A stretch of DNA of 64,000 nucleotides, taken from positions 186,001-250,000 of the forward strand of contig JAGAZO010000017.1 of assembly GCA_017940005.1 (NCBI GenBank). The letters are read 5' to 3'. The DNA is from Treponema sp. Lineage in GTDB: Bacteria > Spirochaetota > Spirochaetia > Treponematales > Treponemataceae. Both the position numbers and the translations under genes were made by a program. How positions within the stretch are numbered: the first letter of the stretch is position 1; each line of letters opens with the position of its first letter. The notes under the pieces were generated by a model. It was given only the letters and a program-made list of their open reading frames with translations. It made no database searches and had not been told where the DNA came from. This document shows, piece after piece, positions 25,903 through 35,184 of this stretch.

Positions 25903-27399
25903 ATGTCACTAACAGTTGCTGCGCGATTTTGCGCGTTTGTTTTGTATCTTGCATTTATGGTGTACATCGGCGTGCGCTATATGAAAAAAAATAAATCATC
26001 GGAAGATTTTTTCTTGGGCGGCAGAAGCGTTGGTCCGTGGATGACGGCGCTCAGCGCAGAAGCGTCGGATATGTCGGGCTGGCTTTTGATGGGGCTTCCC
26101 GGCGTTGCATATCTTACTGGATTGAAGGAAGCGTTTTGGACAGCCGTAGGATTGGAAATAGGCACGTACTTAAACTGGCTCGTCGTTGCGAAACGATTGC
26201 GCCGCTATACAGAGCAATGCGGCAACGCAATCACTATTCCAGAATTTTTAACAAATCGCTTTAAAGATTCATCGCGCGTCATCTCGCTCATCTCGGTCAT
26301 TTTTATTCTGATTTTTTTCACCGTGTATACGGCAAGCGGCTTTGTCGCATGCGGAAAATTATTAAATTCTGTTTTCGGCATTCCATATGTTCCAGCGGTG
26401 CTGCTCGGCGTAGCGGTCATTCTTGCATACACAATGGCAGGGGGATTTCTTGCCGTGTGCGCCACAGATTTTGTGCAAGGCTCGCTCATGTTTATCGCGC
26501 TTATCGTTACCTCTGTTGTAATGATTGCAACGCTCGGCGGCATGCATGCAGCATTTGCAAAAGTTGCGTCGTTTGGCACACAGTTTATCAATCCGTTTGT
26601 CGATGACGGCACCGGATTCGGCGCACTGGCAATCATCTCTGCGCTCGGCTGGGGCTTGGGCTACTTTGGCATGCCGCATATCCTTGCGCGTTTCATGGGC
26701 ATACGCAGCGACAAAGATGTGCCGCTTTCACGACGCGTTGCCATGGTGTGGGTGACGATTGCGTTTATCGCTGCAGTCATGATAGGCTCATTCGGCAAAG
26801 CATATCTTTCCGAGCCGCTCACTTTTGGCGCGCAAGAAACTGTCGTTATCGAAACGATTAAACAGATGTATCCCGCGTTTATCGGTGGCATTTTTCTGTG
26901 CGCCATCCTTGCCGCCGCGATGAGCACGGCGGACTCGCAGCTGCTTGTCGCCGCCTCCGCGTTCAGCGAAGATTTTTTGACGACAATCCTCAAGCGCAAG
27001 CTTTCCGAAAAGCAAGTTGTCGTTGTAAGCCGCATCACAGTGTTTGCTATTGCGCTCGTTGCGTTTGTCATTTCGCTCGACGAGAACAGTTCCATATTTT
27101 CGCTCGTGAGCTACGCGTGGGCAGGATTCGGCGCTACGTTCGGTCCACTCATTTTGCTTGCACTCTTTTGGCGCAGCGCGACACACAAAGGCGCAATCGC
27201 GGGGATTGCGGCGGGCGGCATTACCGTCATCGTGTGGCACAGATTGCACGGCGGCATTTTTGATATGTACGAAATCATTCCGGGTTTTTTAGCATGCCTT
27301 ATTTTTGCCGTTGTTGTAAGCGTTCTTGATAAAAACAAAAATGCAGAAATGCTTGCAGAGTTTGACGCATATGTTGCGGCATTGAAAAACACTTTTTAA
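25903..27399 (+). CDS. putP: Sodium/solute symporter, PutP (proline) type
   Basis: A 498-residue SSS-family transporter with about 13 membrane helices. The start FMVYIGVRYMKKNKSSEDFFLGGRS and the LSAEASDMSGWLLMGLPG segment with the sodium-site Ser/Asp residues are characteristic of PutP, as are GWGLGYFGMPHILARFM and ADSQLLVAASAFSEDF. It probably takes up proline with sodium. GAGGGA precedes the ATG. No terminator is obvious after the gene. Confidence 0.88.
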   Translation: MSLTVAARFCAFVLYLAFMVYIGVRYMKKNKSSEDFFLGGRSVGPWMTALSAEASDMSGWLLMGLPGVAYLTGLKEAFWTAVGLEIGTYLNWLVVAKRLRRYTEQCGNAITIPEFLTNRFKDSSRVISLISVIFILIFFTVYTASGFVACGKLLNSVFGIPYVPAVLLGVAVILAYTMAGGFLAVCATDFVQGSLMFIALIVTSVVMIATLGGMHAAFAKVASFGTQFINPFVDDGTGFGALAIISALGWGLGYFGMPHILARFMGIRSDKDVPLSRRVAMVWVTIAFIAAVMIGSFGKAYLSEPLTFGAQETVVIETIKQMYPAFIGGIFLCAILAAAMSTADSQLLVAASAFSEDFLTTILKRKLSEKQVVVVSRITVFAIALVAFVISLDENSSIFSLVSYAWAGFGATFGPLILLALFWRSATHKGAIAGIAAGGITVIVWHRLHGGIFDMYEIIPGFLACLIFAVVVSVLDKNKNAEMLAEFDAYVAALKNTF

Positions 27400-27660
27400 A
27401 ATTCACCAATGAGTGAAATATCAGCTTCGAGAGTTGTTGCAATCAATGAGCAGATACACAAAGTGCGTACACACACGTAAATACGCACATTTACAAAGCT
27501 AACTGCGGCACATCCGCAAACAACCTGCGGCGCGGCTTCAAGCAAACCGCACGGTAAAATCGTCACTCCATTTCAGCGTGTATCCCCACACGCTCTCTCA
27601 CTCACACATTACTACCGCCCCCATATCCATGTCCGAAAATGGCGAGATTTATTTTTAAAA
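27400..27660. other. Intergenic region between putP and adaA-alkA
   Basis: About 260 bp. There are short runs of CA-rich sequence, but no gene, hairpin terminator or repeat that I can support. Confidence 0.5.
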
Positions 27661-27662
27661 TG

Positions 27663-27671
27663 TGCTATACT
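27663..27671 (+). promoter_or_regulatory. Extended -10 promoter of adaA-alkA
   Basis: TGC directly before TATACT (27666-27671). The predicted start is near 27678, and GAGGAGAC then precedes the ATG at 27696. Confidence 0.55.
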
Positions 27672-27695
27672 AGTGTTTGTCATGAGGAGACAGTG

Positions 27696-29297
27696 ATGAG
27701 CAATTTTAAGAAATTAAAACAGTTTACCATTAGAGAACGCGCACATCGCTCTGCCTGTCACCCGCCTGCCAGTCGGACAGGGAACGGCGAGTTAAATAAT
27801 TTCCTTAAACCGTTCGTATCGCGACGTGATACAGGCGCTCTCCACGCGAATAAACTCTATGAAATATTCAAGGCAAAAGACGCGCGCTTTGATGGCAGAT
27901 TTTTTGTCGGCGTGTCGTCTACCGGCATATACTGCCGTCCCGTTTGTACAGCGCGAATACCCAAAAAAGAAAACTGCTTGTTTTTTTCTTCTGCGGCGCA
28001 AGCGGAACAGGCAGGTTTTCGCCCGTGCCTTTTGTGCAGACCAGAGCTTGCGCCTGGAACAGCGGGAGTTGATGCATCGTCCGCGCTCGCCTCATGCGCA
28101 GCAAAACTGCTCCAAGAAAACTGCGGCAGCGCAGAAAGCATCGCGTGTGTTGCACAAAAACTTGGCTACACAGACCGTCACGTGCGGCGCGTATTCACAG
28201 AAGCATTTCACGTTTCTCCATCACAGTATGTGCAAACATGCCGCTTGCTTCTTGCAAAGAGCTTGCTCACTGACACACAGCTTTCGATGATTGCTGTCGC
28301 GATGGCATCGGGATTTGGAAGCGTCAGACGGTTCAACGATGCGTTTCAAAAGCGCTACCACATGCCGCCGAGCGCAGTGCGAAAAGCAGTGCACGCGCGC
28401 ACTATAAACAGCGCCGACATCACTATTTTGCTCGGCTACCGTCCGCCGTATAGATACAACGAGCTGCTCGACTTTTTTGCACGCCGCGCAATTCACGGCG
28501 TAGAACTCGTTCGCGATGGCGCATACATGCGCACCGTGCGGCTGACAAACTCAGACGGAAATGTGATTTCAGGCTGGCTGCGTGTGCAACATGTTCCCCA
28601 CAAGCACGCGCTATCGCTTCAAATAAGCGAGTCGCTCATTCCCGTCTTGCCGCACGTCATAAGCAAAGTGCGCAGCATGTTCGATGTAGACAGCACGCCT
28701 CATACAATAGCAAAGGCACTTGCTTCCATGAACCGCGTGCGCCCAGGCTTGTTTAAAAACGGCACGCGCATGCCCGGCTGTTTTGAACCGTTTGAAATGG
28801 CAGTGCGCGCAATTCTCGGACAGCAGATTACGGTGAAAGCCGCGTGCACGCTTGCAAGCAGAATCGCGGCAACATACGGAACAGCGATTGAAACAGAGGT
28901 AGACGGATTGACAACAGCATTTCCAACGCCGCACGAGCTGCTTCGGCATGGCGCGTCGCTCACAGGTGAACTGAGCAAACTCGGCATCATTGCTGCGCGC
29001 GCACAGACGATTGAATCGCTTGCAAAAGCGTTCGTAGGCGGCACGCTTTCATTTGACATTATTGCCGCGCCCGAAGATACAATACAAAAACTGCGCGCCA
29101 TGAAAGGCATTGGCAACTGGAGCGCACAGTATATTGCGATGCGCGCGCTGTCGTACACCGATGCATTTTTGGAAACAGATTACGGCGTAAAAAAATCGCT
29201 TGCAGGATATACACCACAAGAGATTCGCGCATTATCTGAAACATGGAAACCGTGGAGGAGTTATGCAACAGTCAGCTTATGGAACTCATTGCAATAA
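27696..29297 (+). CDS. AdaA-AlkA fusion: methylphosphotriester sensor/regulator plus 3-methyladenine DNA glycosylase
   Basis: A 533-residue three-part alkylation-damage protein. First is an Ada zinc domain: STGIYCRPVCTARIPKKENC and GFRPCLLCRPE supply four cysteines, the first being the methyl acceptor. Next come two AraC-type helix-turn-helix motifs (AQKLGYTDRHVRRVFTEAFH and AMASGFGSVRRFNDAFQKRY). Last is an AlkA-like glycosylase: N-terminal AlkA domain, then the helix-hairpin-helix MKGIGNWSAQYIAMRALS and the catalytic-position Asp in FLETDYGVKK. On methylation it should activate its own operon and excise alkylated bases. The start at 27696 is chosen for GAGGAGAC and the promoter; the earlier in-frame ATG lies upstream of that promoter. 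ogt follows 77 bp later. Confidence 0.88.
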   Translation: MSNFKKLKQFTIRERAHRSACHPPASRTGNGELNNFLKPFVSRRDTGALHANKLYEIFKAKDARFDGRFFVGVSSTGIYCRPVCTARIPKKENCLFFSSAAQAEQAGFRPCLLCRPELAPGTAGVDASSALASCAAKLLQENCGSAESIACVAQKLGYTDRHVRRVFTEAFHVSPSQYVQTCRLLLAKSLLTDTQLSMIAVAMASGFGSVRRFNDAFQKRYHMPPSAVRKAVHARTINSADITILLGYRPPYRYNELLDFFARRAIHGVELVRDGAYMRTVRLTNSDGNVISGWLRVQHVPHKHALSLQISESLIPVLPHVISKVRSMFDVDSTPHTIAKALASMNRVRPGLFKNGTRMPGCFEPFEMAVRAILGQQITVKAACTLASRIAATYGTAIETEVDGLTTAFPTPHELLRHGASLTGELSKLGIIAARAQTIESLAKAFVGGTLSFDIIAAPEDTIQKLRAMKGIGNWSAQYIAMRALSYTDAFLETDYGVKKSLAGYTPQEIRALSETWKPWRSYATVSLWNSLQ

Positions 29298-29374
29298 CTT
29301 TTTTGCACGAATACATTTATACCACGCACAGGATGCGGCATAATTTTTAATATGCGAAACTTTATGGAGGAACG

Positions 29375-29962
29375 ATGCAATACACACAACAGTATGTGTC
29401 ACCGCTCGGCACGATTGTGCTCGCGTGCGATGACGACGGATTGATTGGGCTTTGGTTTGAAGGGCAAAAATATTTTGCGCGTGTGCTTGATGCGGCGGCG
29501 CGCATGTCGCTTGAAAAAAACACGGCGGAACAAGCGCGCACAGAAAGTCATGCAACAAAAAATGCACGCACCATTTTCAAAGACACAACGCGGTGGCTTG
29601 ACCTATATTTTTCCGGAACAAAACCTGACTTTACGCCGCCGCTGCATTTTCTGGGAACGCCGTTTCAAAAAGACGTGTGGGGCATTCTCTGCGAAATCCC
29701 CTACGGGCAGACGACAACGTACGGCGAGATTGCGCGGCGCATTGCCAAAAAGAAAAAACTCCCGCACCTGTCAGCGCAAGCAGTTGGCGGTGCAGTCGGC
29801 AAAAACGAGATTTCCATCATCGTGCCCTGCCACCGCGTTGTCGGCACAAACGGCAGCTTGACAGGCTACGCTGGCGGCATCGACAAAAAAATCGCGCTTT
29901 TAAAACTGGAAAACGCACCGCTGACACATCTCTTCCGACCAAAACGCGGCACCGCATTGTGA
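29375..29962 (+). CDS. ogt: Methylated-DNA-[protein]-cysteine S-methyltransferase
   Basis: A 195-residue suicide repair protein that removes O6-methylguanine. The active-site motif IVPCHRVVG contains the acceptor Cys152, preceded by the DNA-binding helix TTYGEIARRIAKK and GAVGKN. There is an extra lysine-rich insertion before HLSAQAVGG, slightly longer than in E. coli Ogt. GGAGG precedes the ATG. It directly follows adaA-alkA, so the pair forms an adaptive response to alkylation. Confidence 0.9.
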   Translation: MQYTQQYVSPLGTIVLACDDDGLIGLWFEGQKYFARVLDAAARMSLEKNTAEQARTESHATKNARTIFKDTTRWLDLYFSGTKPDFTPPLHFLGTPFQKDVWGILCEIPYGQTTTYGEIARRIAKKKKLPHLSAQAVGGAVGKNEISIIVPCHRVVGTNGSLTGYAGGIDKKIALLKLENAPLTHLFRPKRGTAL

Positions 29963-30037
29963 GCAGCATATTTTTTTTGGAGCATGCTGCGGGAAGAGCC
30001 GTACTTACGTGGTTCGGTCACCCTCATTCCTACGGAA

Positions 30038-30063
30038 CGGCGCCTGGCTGAATGCAGGCGCCG
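30038..30063. terminator. Hairpin between convergent ogt and acetyltransferase genes
   Basis: Perfect 9-bp stem CGGCGCCTG / CAGGCGCCG with an 8-nt loop. The T-tract after it is poor on both strands, so termination is only likely from position. Confidence 0.4.
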
Positions 30064-30107
30064 CCACACCAGCCCGGGCTAGGCCGCAGTGCGAGAACAA
30101 CAATGCA

Positions 30108-30605
30108 TCACAGTACTTTATGATAGGCAATTTTGACACTGTTAGCAAACCAAATCGTGCCGCAGTACGTATAATCAAATTTTTCCAGAATATGTTTCAT
30201 TATCGCGTTATCATTGTCAGTATCTATTCTGATATTCTTTATGTTGTGTGCGAGCGCGAATACCTCCGCTTCATGAAACAATGCGGACGCAACACCTTGC
30301 CCTTTGACCGCATCATCAACTGCAATGCGGTGAATAACAATATACGGTTCGTCATTGAGCCAGCTCCCATTGAGCGTGTCGTATGCGCGCTCGCCGTTAA
30401 AATCGATACAGCAATATGCAATAACTGTTTGACCATCTTTGATGACATAACCTTTTCCTGTTTTCAAATCGTTCAAGATGTCTGCCTCTTGTGGATAGCC
30501 GTCTTGCCATTGGTCTACGCCGCGCGATGCCAAAAATTTTTTTGCCTGCTCAATGAGCGCCATTATCTGCTGCGTATCATTTACGTTAGCACCTTGCAGT
30601 TTCAT
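30108..30605 (-). CDS. GNAT-family N-acetyltransferase
   Basis: A 165-residue acetyl-CoA-dependent acetyltransferase. The acetyl-CoA binding motif is IHRIAVDDAVKGQGVASALF, followed by IRIDTDNDNAIMKHILEKFDY, the usual C-terminal part. The substrate is unknown. The ATG overlaps the stop of the marR gene (ATGA), so it is the regulator's operon partner and probably a stress or antibiotic/amine-modifying enzyme. Confidence 0.82.
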   Translation of the reverse strand: MKLQGANVNDTQQIMALIEQAKKFLASRGVDQWQDGYPQEADILNDLKTGKGYVIKDGQTVIAYCCIDFNGERAYDTLNGSWLNDEPYIVIHRIAVDDAVKGQGVASALFHEAEVFALAHNIKNIRIDTDNDNAIMKHILEKFDYTYCGTIWFANSVKIAYHKVL

Positions 30606-31066
30606 GACTGTACCTCTTGTCGATAGTTTTTAATTTCAAACCACGCACTGTCGATATTACCGATGACTTTATACAGGAGCGCGGCCAGCTGTTTTTTTTC
30701 GCTCACGGTAAAGTTGCTAAAACATAGTGCAGCCTCAACATTTTCTTCTGCAATGATTTTTTTATACATACTCCTCCCCTTTTTTGTGGGAAAGAGATTC
30801 CATGCGCGGCGATCATGTGCATCGCGCATATGCACAACATATCCTTTGCTGATAAGCTTAGAAACTGCGCGCGTAGTAGTCGTTTTATCAACACGCGTTA
30901 AATGAGTCAACTCTATGAGCTGCAAGCCCGGTCGTTCGCATATGCGTGTAAGAAAGACGAACTGTCCACGCTGAAAGCCTAACTCCTTGCAATGAATATT
31001 AAACACTGTGTGAACGCTCCTCGAAATCGTTCCGATGCTACGAAGCATATTATTTATTTGGTGCAT
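30602..31066 (-). CDS. MarR-family transcriptional regulator
   Basis: A 154-residue winged-helix repressor. FLTRICERPGLQLIELTHLTRVDKTTTTRAV contains the recognition helix, and HDRRAWNLFPTKKGR is the wing with the DxRxxxxxLT-type MarR signature. The start at 31066 fits GAGG 5 to 6 nt upstream. A perfect 22-bp palindrome at 31081-31102, overlapping the promoter, is its likely operator, so the marR-acetyltransferase operon should be autorepressed. The inducing ligand is unknown. Confidence 0.85.
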   Translation of the reverse strand: MHQINNMLRSIGTISRSVHTVFNIHCKELGFQRGQFVFLTRICERPGLQLIELTHLTRVDKTTTTRAVSKLISKGYVVHMRDAHDRRAWNLFPTKKGRSMYKKIIAEENVEAALCFSNFTVSEKKQLAALLYKVIGNIDSAWFEIKNYRQEVQS

Positions 31067-31080
31067 AACACCTCGCAAAA

Positions 31081-31129
31081 ATTAGTTGTAATTACAACTA
31101 ATTTACTAAAAAGAATCCCCTGTTGTCAA
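31081..31129 (-). promoter_or_regulatory. Promoter and palindromic operator of the marR operon
   Basis: A perfect palindrome, TTAGTTGTAATTACAACTAA plus one further pair, spans 31081-31102. On the minus strand TTGACA (31124-31129) and TAAATT (31100-31105) are separated by 18 bp; the palindrome covers the end of the -10 and the start site. Confidence 0.7.
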
Positions 31130-31158
31130 GTAGTAAAACAGTTTGCAAATGCAGCATA

Positions 31159-34098
31159 CTACAAATTCGTCTTTATCGATGCGGCGAGTTTAAATTTATT
31201 TTCTCGAATATGATACTGATACTGCAAAGCCGCAGTGATTTGAATGGATGTCATAAATCCTATATTTGGAGAGAACGTCGCTTTTGTAGTCATGTATACG
31301 TAATCGTTCCACGTGCCGCCTTTGAGCACGTCGATATACTCACCTATCTTTCTGATATCAGGATCGGGGAGCTGTATCGTATCATATGTAAGTGAAAAGT
31401 TATAACCCGCGCTCAAACCAAATCTCGTTAAATATAAATTGAGCACAGGAATGCCTATATGCGACTCCCAGCCGAACAGCAGCAGCTCTGCATAAGTATT
31501 GCACGATGTGCCGCTCTTACCAAACCACTGCGAGTAAATCGTAACTGGCACCCCCGTAACAAAATTATTAACATACGAAAATGGATGAAGACGTGGAATT
31601 TTTAGGCCAAGATTTGCGGCAAATCCAACTGTTGTAGGATTTACAATGCTTCCTCCCGTCTTGGCAATTTTCTCTCTATCATAGTCGAGCAGCAGCGTCA
31701 ACTCCGCTGCAAAACCAAGCTGCTCATATGCGCTTATTCCCGCCTTGCGATAGTTGCTGTACGACGCAGTGAGCGAAAATCGGTTGTCTCTGTATGCATC
31801 TGAAACTGAAGTCCAACCGGGCTTTTCACTCGTGATTTTTGTATCTGGGTCTGTGTACGACGTAGCGGCAGTCCACAACTGTTGCAACGTAAACGAAAGA
31901 TGATGATAACTCATGCCGAGCGGCACGTTCCATTTGGCACCTACAATCGCTTGCAACGTATATGCGCCATGCTTTGTAAAGCGCCACGACACGCCAGCCG
32001 CAATATCGACAGGCAAAACCTGCGTATTCACATATCCTGCAAGTGAAAACATTTTATTAAACGTCTGATAATTTGTTTCTGGATTTGCAAATGCAGTGGC
32101 AAACGAAAGCACGCCTTTTATCGCTTCAAACGGATCTGACTCAGTAAGATATGTAACGCCAAGACCAGGCGCAAGCGAGTAACCGTTTTCAAATGAAAAG
32201 TTCGTGACAGGAAGCATGGGAAGCCATGTGCCACGAAAAATATAACGCAACGGATTATAGGTTGCAAGTTGCATATCATCAAGAAATTTTCTCGTTTTTA
32301 TTTTGCCGCTTTCACCTGTTACGCTGCGCTTTTCTATAACGGGAACTGTGGCGTCATCAAAGCGCGGCACAGCCGTCTGCACTTTTACAAGTTCTGCTTG
32401 CGCATACGAAAGAGATGCAAGCGGTACGGAACGCACTTCGCCACAAGAAGCGAGCTGCGCACAGTAAAGCAATTTGTTTTCTTGGAGCGCAGTATAATAT
32501 GCGCCGCCAAAAATATCGCCTTGCTGCACGAGGACATTATGCACTTCACCGTGTTCGGCAAGTTGCACAATGCCGCTTCGCACAAGTGCGCCGCGCTCTT
32601 CACACAGATACGAAAATGCAAGCGAGTTGTCATTTCTCTCCATGCTTATGACAGCATACGGAAAACGCCATGTCGTTTCTTCGGTACGTTCAAGAGAAGT
32701 TGCAAACAACATGCGCTCGTTTTCAGATACAACGATGCACGCAATCGTATTTGACGAAAGCGCGACAGGTGCATACGGCACAACATTTGGTGCAAACGAG
32801 CGGCTGTATATTGTTTCAGGTGTTTTGCTTTTAGTATCGGTGATACTATATGCGCACAATTCCATGCGCTGTCCGTTGCCGCTTAGCCCAACTGCGACAT
32901 ACTTTCCATTGTCAAGTTGCAGTATCGTGCCGTCGTACATAGAAAACTCGTCTGCAAGGAATTCGCGTTTTTCAATGTCGTAGATTTTTACACACTGCTT
33001 TTGCAAATTGCTGCGCGACGTTTGCGCATAAAATGACACCGCCATATATGCACCGTCGCAAGAAAGCGAAAGGCGCGTCACGTCTGTTGCAGTAAAAAGC
33101 CGTTTTATATTTTTTCTTTCATCGATGAGCACCACTTCAGAGCGCGCTTGGTCATAATAGATTGCACCGTGTTTGCCCGACACAAGATATTTTGGCACGC
33201 GGTCATATGCGTATTTTAAAAGTGGCGCGCTCTTTTCGCTTGTGTTATTCATCGCGTCAATATCAGCGGGAAGCGGGACAGCATCTTTAAAATCATTCCA
33301 CGCTGTTTTAAGCGGAACGCTGTACACGTTTTGAAATATGCCTGCGGTAAACGAAAACAGATGAACGCTTCCTGCTGCGTGCCAAAAGTTTACGTATCGC
33401 TCCATGCCCCATCGCTGCTGAATGTACGCTGCAAAAGCAGTGCCCGCTGCCTGTGCAAGTTCTTTTCCCGGATATATGTCGCGCGCTCCAGTCACTTGCC
33501 GCCACGACGGAAATTTATTTTCGAGCTTTGCTTGTGAAAGCAATTGCAATGAGCGCGCATCGTCGAGCAGCGTACATTCGTGTTCCATAGTGAAGCACGC
33601 GCCTTCTACAAACGAAAACGGCATATTCAGCACATACGCAGGCTGCACAGTGTCAGAAATGATTTTTGACGCAACATGCCAAAACGGACTGCGTATGGAA
33701 AGGCTCACAGCGCGGAACACTTCGCGTTTAAATTGCACAAGCAGCGTTTCGCCATAACGTGCTGCTTCTTGCGACGGCGGCGCGTCATAAATCACAATGC
33801 GATTATATGGAGCTGACGTGTACAAAACAGAAAGCTTGTCCGAATCTGGTGAAAATACAACAGGAATGCGGAACGGGCGTTCCATGCGCATAGTTTCGCA
33901 CGCGCTTTCAAAAAGCTTGTCGCAATGCTCTGCAACAAGACGCGCCGAGTATGCACATTCATTCGGGAAAAGTATGTCAAAATATTTTGTAGGAAGTAGC
34001 GAAACGCCGCGTATTTTCTCATGTACTGCGCCATGCATATGCACCGTGCAAGCAAAAATGAGCAACGTAACAAAAATAAATTTCTGAATGCGTTTCAT
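31159..34098 (-). CDS. Large outer-membrane protein: degenerate peptidase-like domain, beta-propeller, C-terminal barrel
   Basis: A 979-residue exported protein with a signal peptide (MKRIQKFIFVTLLIFACTV...). Residues about 60-260 resemble the gluzincin (peptidase MA-like) fold: MPFSFVEGACFTMEHE has the EG segment of the third metal ligand, but the expected HExxH helix reads LLVQFKREVFRAV, so catalysis is unlikely. The middle (about 300-610) has repeated strand pairs with Asp/Asn-Gly-type turns, as in a beta-propeller. The last 330 residues are amphipathic strands with aromatic girdles, as in an outer-membrane barrel. ATG 34098 is preferred over 34113. It follows argB by 19 bp but is functionally unrelated. 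Role unknown; possibly surface-exposed. Confidence 0.65.
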   Translation of the reverse strand: MKRIQKFIFVTLLIFACTVHMHGAVHEKIRGVSLLPTKYFDILFPNECAYSARLVAEHCDKLFESACETMRMERPFRIPVVFSPDSDKLSVLYTSAPYNRIVIYDAPPSQEAARYGETLLVQFKREVFRAVSLSIRSPFWHVASKIISDTVQPAYVLNMPFSFVEGACFTMEHECTLLDDARSLQLLSQAKLENKFPSWRQVTGARDIYPGKELAQAAGTAFAAYIQQRWGMERYVNFWHAAGSVHLFSFTAGIFQNVYSVPLKTAWNDFKDAVPLPADIDAMNNTSEKSAPLLKYAYDRVPKYLVSGKHGAIYYDQARSEVVLIDERKNIKRLFTATDVTRLSLSCDGAYMAVSFYAQTSRSNLQKQCVKIYDIEKREFLADEFSMYDGTILQLDNGKYVAVGLSGNGQRMELCAYSITDTKSKTPETIYSRSFAPNVVPYAPVALSSNTIACIVVSENERMLFATSLERTEETTWRFPYAVISMERNDNSLAFSYLCEERGALVRSGIVQLAEHGEVHNVLVQQGDIFGGAYYTALQENKLLYCAQLASCGEVRSVPLASLSYAQAELVKVQTAVPRFDDATVPVIEKRSVTGESGKIKTRKFLDDMQLATYNPLRYIFRGTWLPMLPVTNFSFENGYSLAPGLGVTYLTESDPFEAIKGVLSFATAFANPETNYQTFNKMFSLAGYVNTQVLPVDIAAGVSWRFTKHGAYTLQAIVGAKWNVPLGMSYHHLSFTLQQLWTAATSYTDPDTKITSEKPGWTSVSDAYRDNRFSLTASYSNYRKAGISAYEQLGFAAELTLLLDYDREKIAKTGGSIVNPTTVGFAANLGLKIPRLHPFSYVNNFVTGVPVTIYSQWFGKSGTSCNTYAELLLFGWESHIGIPVLNLYLTRFGLSAGYNFSLTYDTIQLPDPDIRKIGEYIDVLKGGTWNDYVYMTTKATFSPNIGFMTSIQITAALQYQYHIRENKFKLAASIKTNL

Positions 34099-34117
34099 AA
34101 AAAGTACGTCCACAGAA

Positions 34118-35092
34118 TTACCGAACAGCGATGCGTTCGTTTGCAGTACCAGCGTTCATATTGCTGCCGCTTGCAATTCGCTTGTCCAAGTCAATGCCAT
34201 CATCTTCATAAATCATCGTGCCTATTCCTCTGTCGCTGAACATCTCTATCAAAAGTGAGTGCGGAATTCTACCGTCGATGATGTGTGTACGCGGCACTCC
34301 TCCTTTGAGCGCAGTAACACAGCATTCAACTTTCGGAATCATACCGCCTGCAATCGTGCCGTCATCGATAAGCTGTTGCACCTCTGAAAGCGTAATACGC
34401 GTAATGAGCGACGACGGTTCATCAATATTTTTTAAAACGCCCGGCACATTCGTAAGCTGCACAAATTTTTCTGCGCTAAGTGCAACAGCAATCTTTGCAC
34501 TGGCAGTGTCTGCATTTATGTTGTAACGGTTTGTGTCGCCATCTGCTCCAAGCGCAACGGTGGAAATGACGGGAATAAATCCCTGCTCCAAAAGCGAATT
34601 AATAATCTCTGGATGCACCTCGATTACTTCGCCCACAAAGCCAAGTTCACTATCAATCTGCTTTGCGCGAATCATGCCGCTGTCAATGCCGCTCAAACCT
34701 ACTGCACTGCCGCCTTCTTGCAACAGCATGCTCACAATCTCTTTATTGAGTTTTCCTGTGAGCACCATTTCAACAATATCAATCGTTTCGGCATCTGTGC
34801 AGCGCAATCCATTAATAAATTTGCTCTGCTTGCCCACACGCTCAAGCATTTTGTTAATTTCAGGTCCGCCGCCATGCACAAGCACCACATGCACGCCAAT
34901 CGTATTGAGCAACACCACGTCTTTCATCACCGCAGTTTTAAGCTCGTCATTTAGCATGGCATTGCCGCCGTATTTTACCACAACAACCTTTCCGACCCAT
35001 CTTTTAAAATACGGAAGTGCCTGCACGAGCACATTTGCCCAATGTGCATTGTCGAGCAAAAGAGCATCACGTGCACTGCTATTTTTACTAGC
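34118..35092 (-). CDS. argB: Acetylglutamate kinase
   Basis: A 324-residue amino-acid kinase phosphorylating N-acetylglutamate, the step before argC. KVVVVKYGGNAML is the phosphate-binding lysine loop, VLVHGGGPEINKML the substrate loop, and NINADTASAKIAVAL the nucleotide site. About 25 extra C-terminal residues (after GTMIYEDDGIDLDK) exceed the usual length. The ATG at 35092 has GAGAAGGA upstream; the longer frame begins with a TTG. The order argJ then argB on the minus strand suggests partial arginine clustering. Confidence 0.9.
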   Translation of the reverse strand, partial: ASKNSSARDALLLDNAHWANVLVQALPYFKRWVGKVVVVKYGGNAMLNDELKTAVMKDVVLLNTIGVHVVLVHGGGPEINKMLERVGKQSKFINGLRCTDAETIDIVEMVLTGKLNKEIVSMLLQEGGSAVGLSGIDSGMIRAKQIDSELGFVGEVIEVHPEIINSLLEQGFIPVISTVALGADGDTNRYNINADTASAKIAVALSAEKFVQLTNVPGVLKNIDEPSSLITRITLSEVQQLIDDGTIAGGMIPKVECCVTALKGGVPRTHIIDGRIPHSLLIEMFSDRGIGTMIYEDDGIDLDKRIASGSNMNAGTANERIAVR

Positions 35093-35184
35093 CATCAAAA
35101 TCCTTCTCAATTATTAATGTATACGGAGATGCCTGTCCCCCGCACCAGCCATTTTTACGGCATACGCCACCGTGCAGTCTTCCA

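Noticed and set aside
30009-30626. Long plus-strand frame of 205 codons
   Set aside because: It is antisense to the acetyltransferase gene, which has clear family motifs; the plus frame has none.
29967-30700. T8 runs (for instance near 29970 and 30690) as further phase-variation tracts
   Set aside because: A/T runs of eight are common in this sequence, and those within genes do not coincide with broken frames.
34533-35117. Plus-strand frame of 194 codons opposite argB
   Set aside because: Shadow of argB codon bias; Ser/Thr/Pro-rich without family features or ribosome-binding site.
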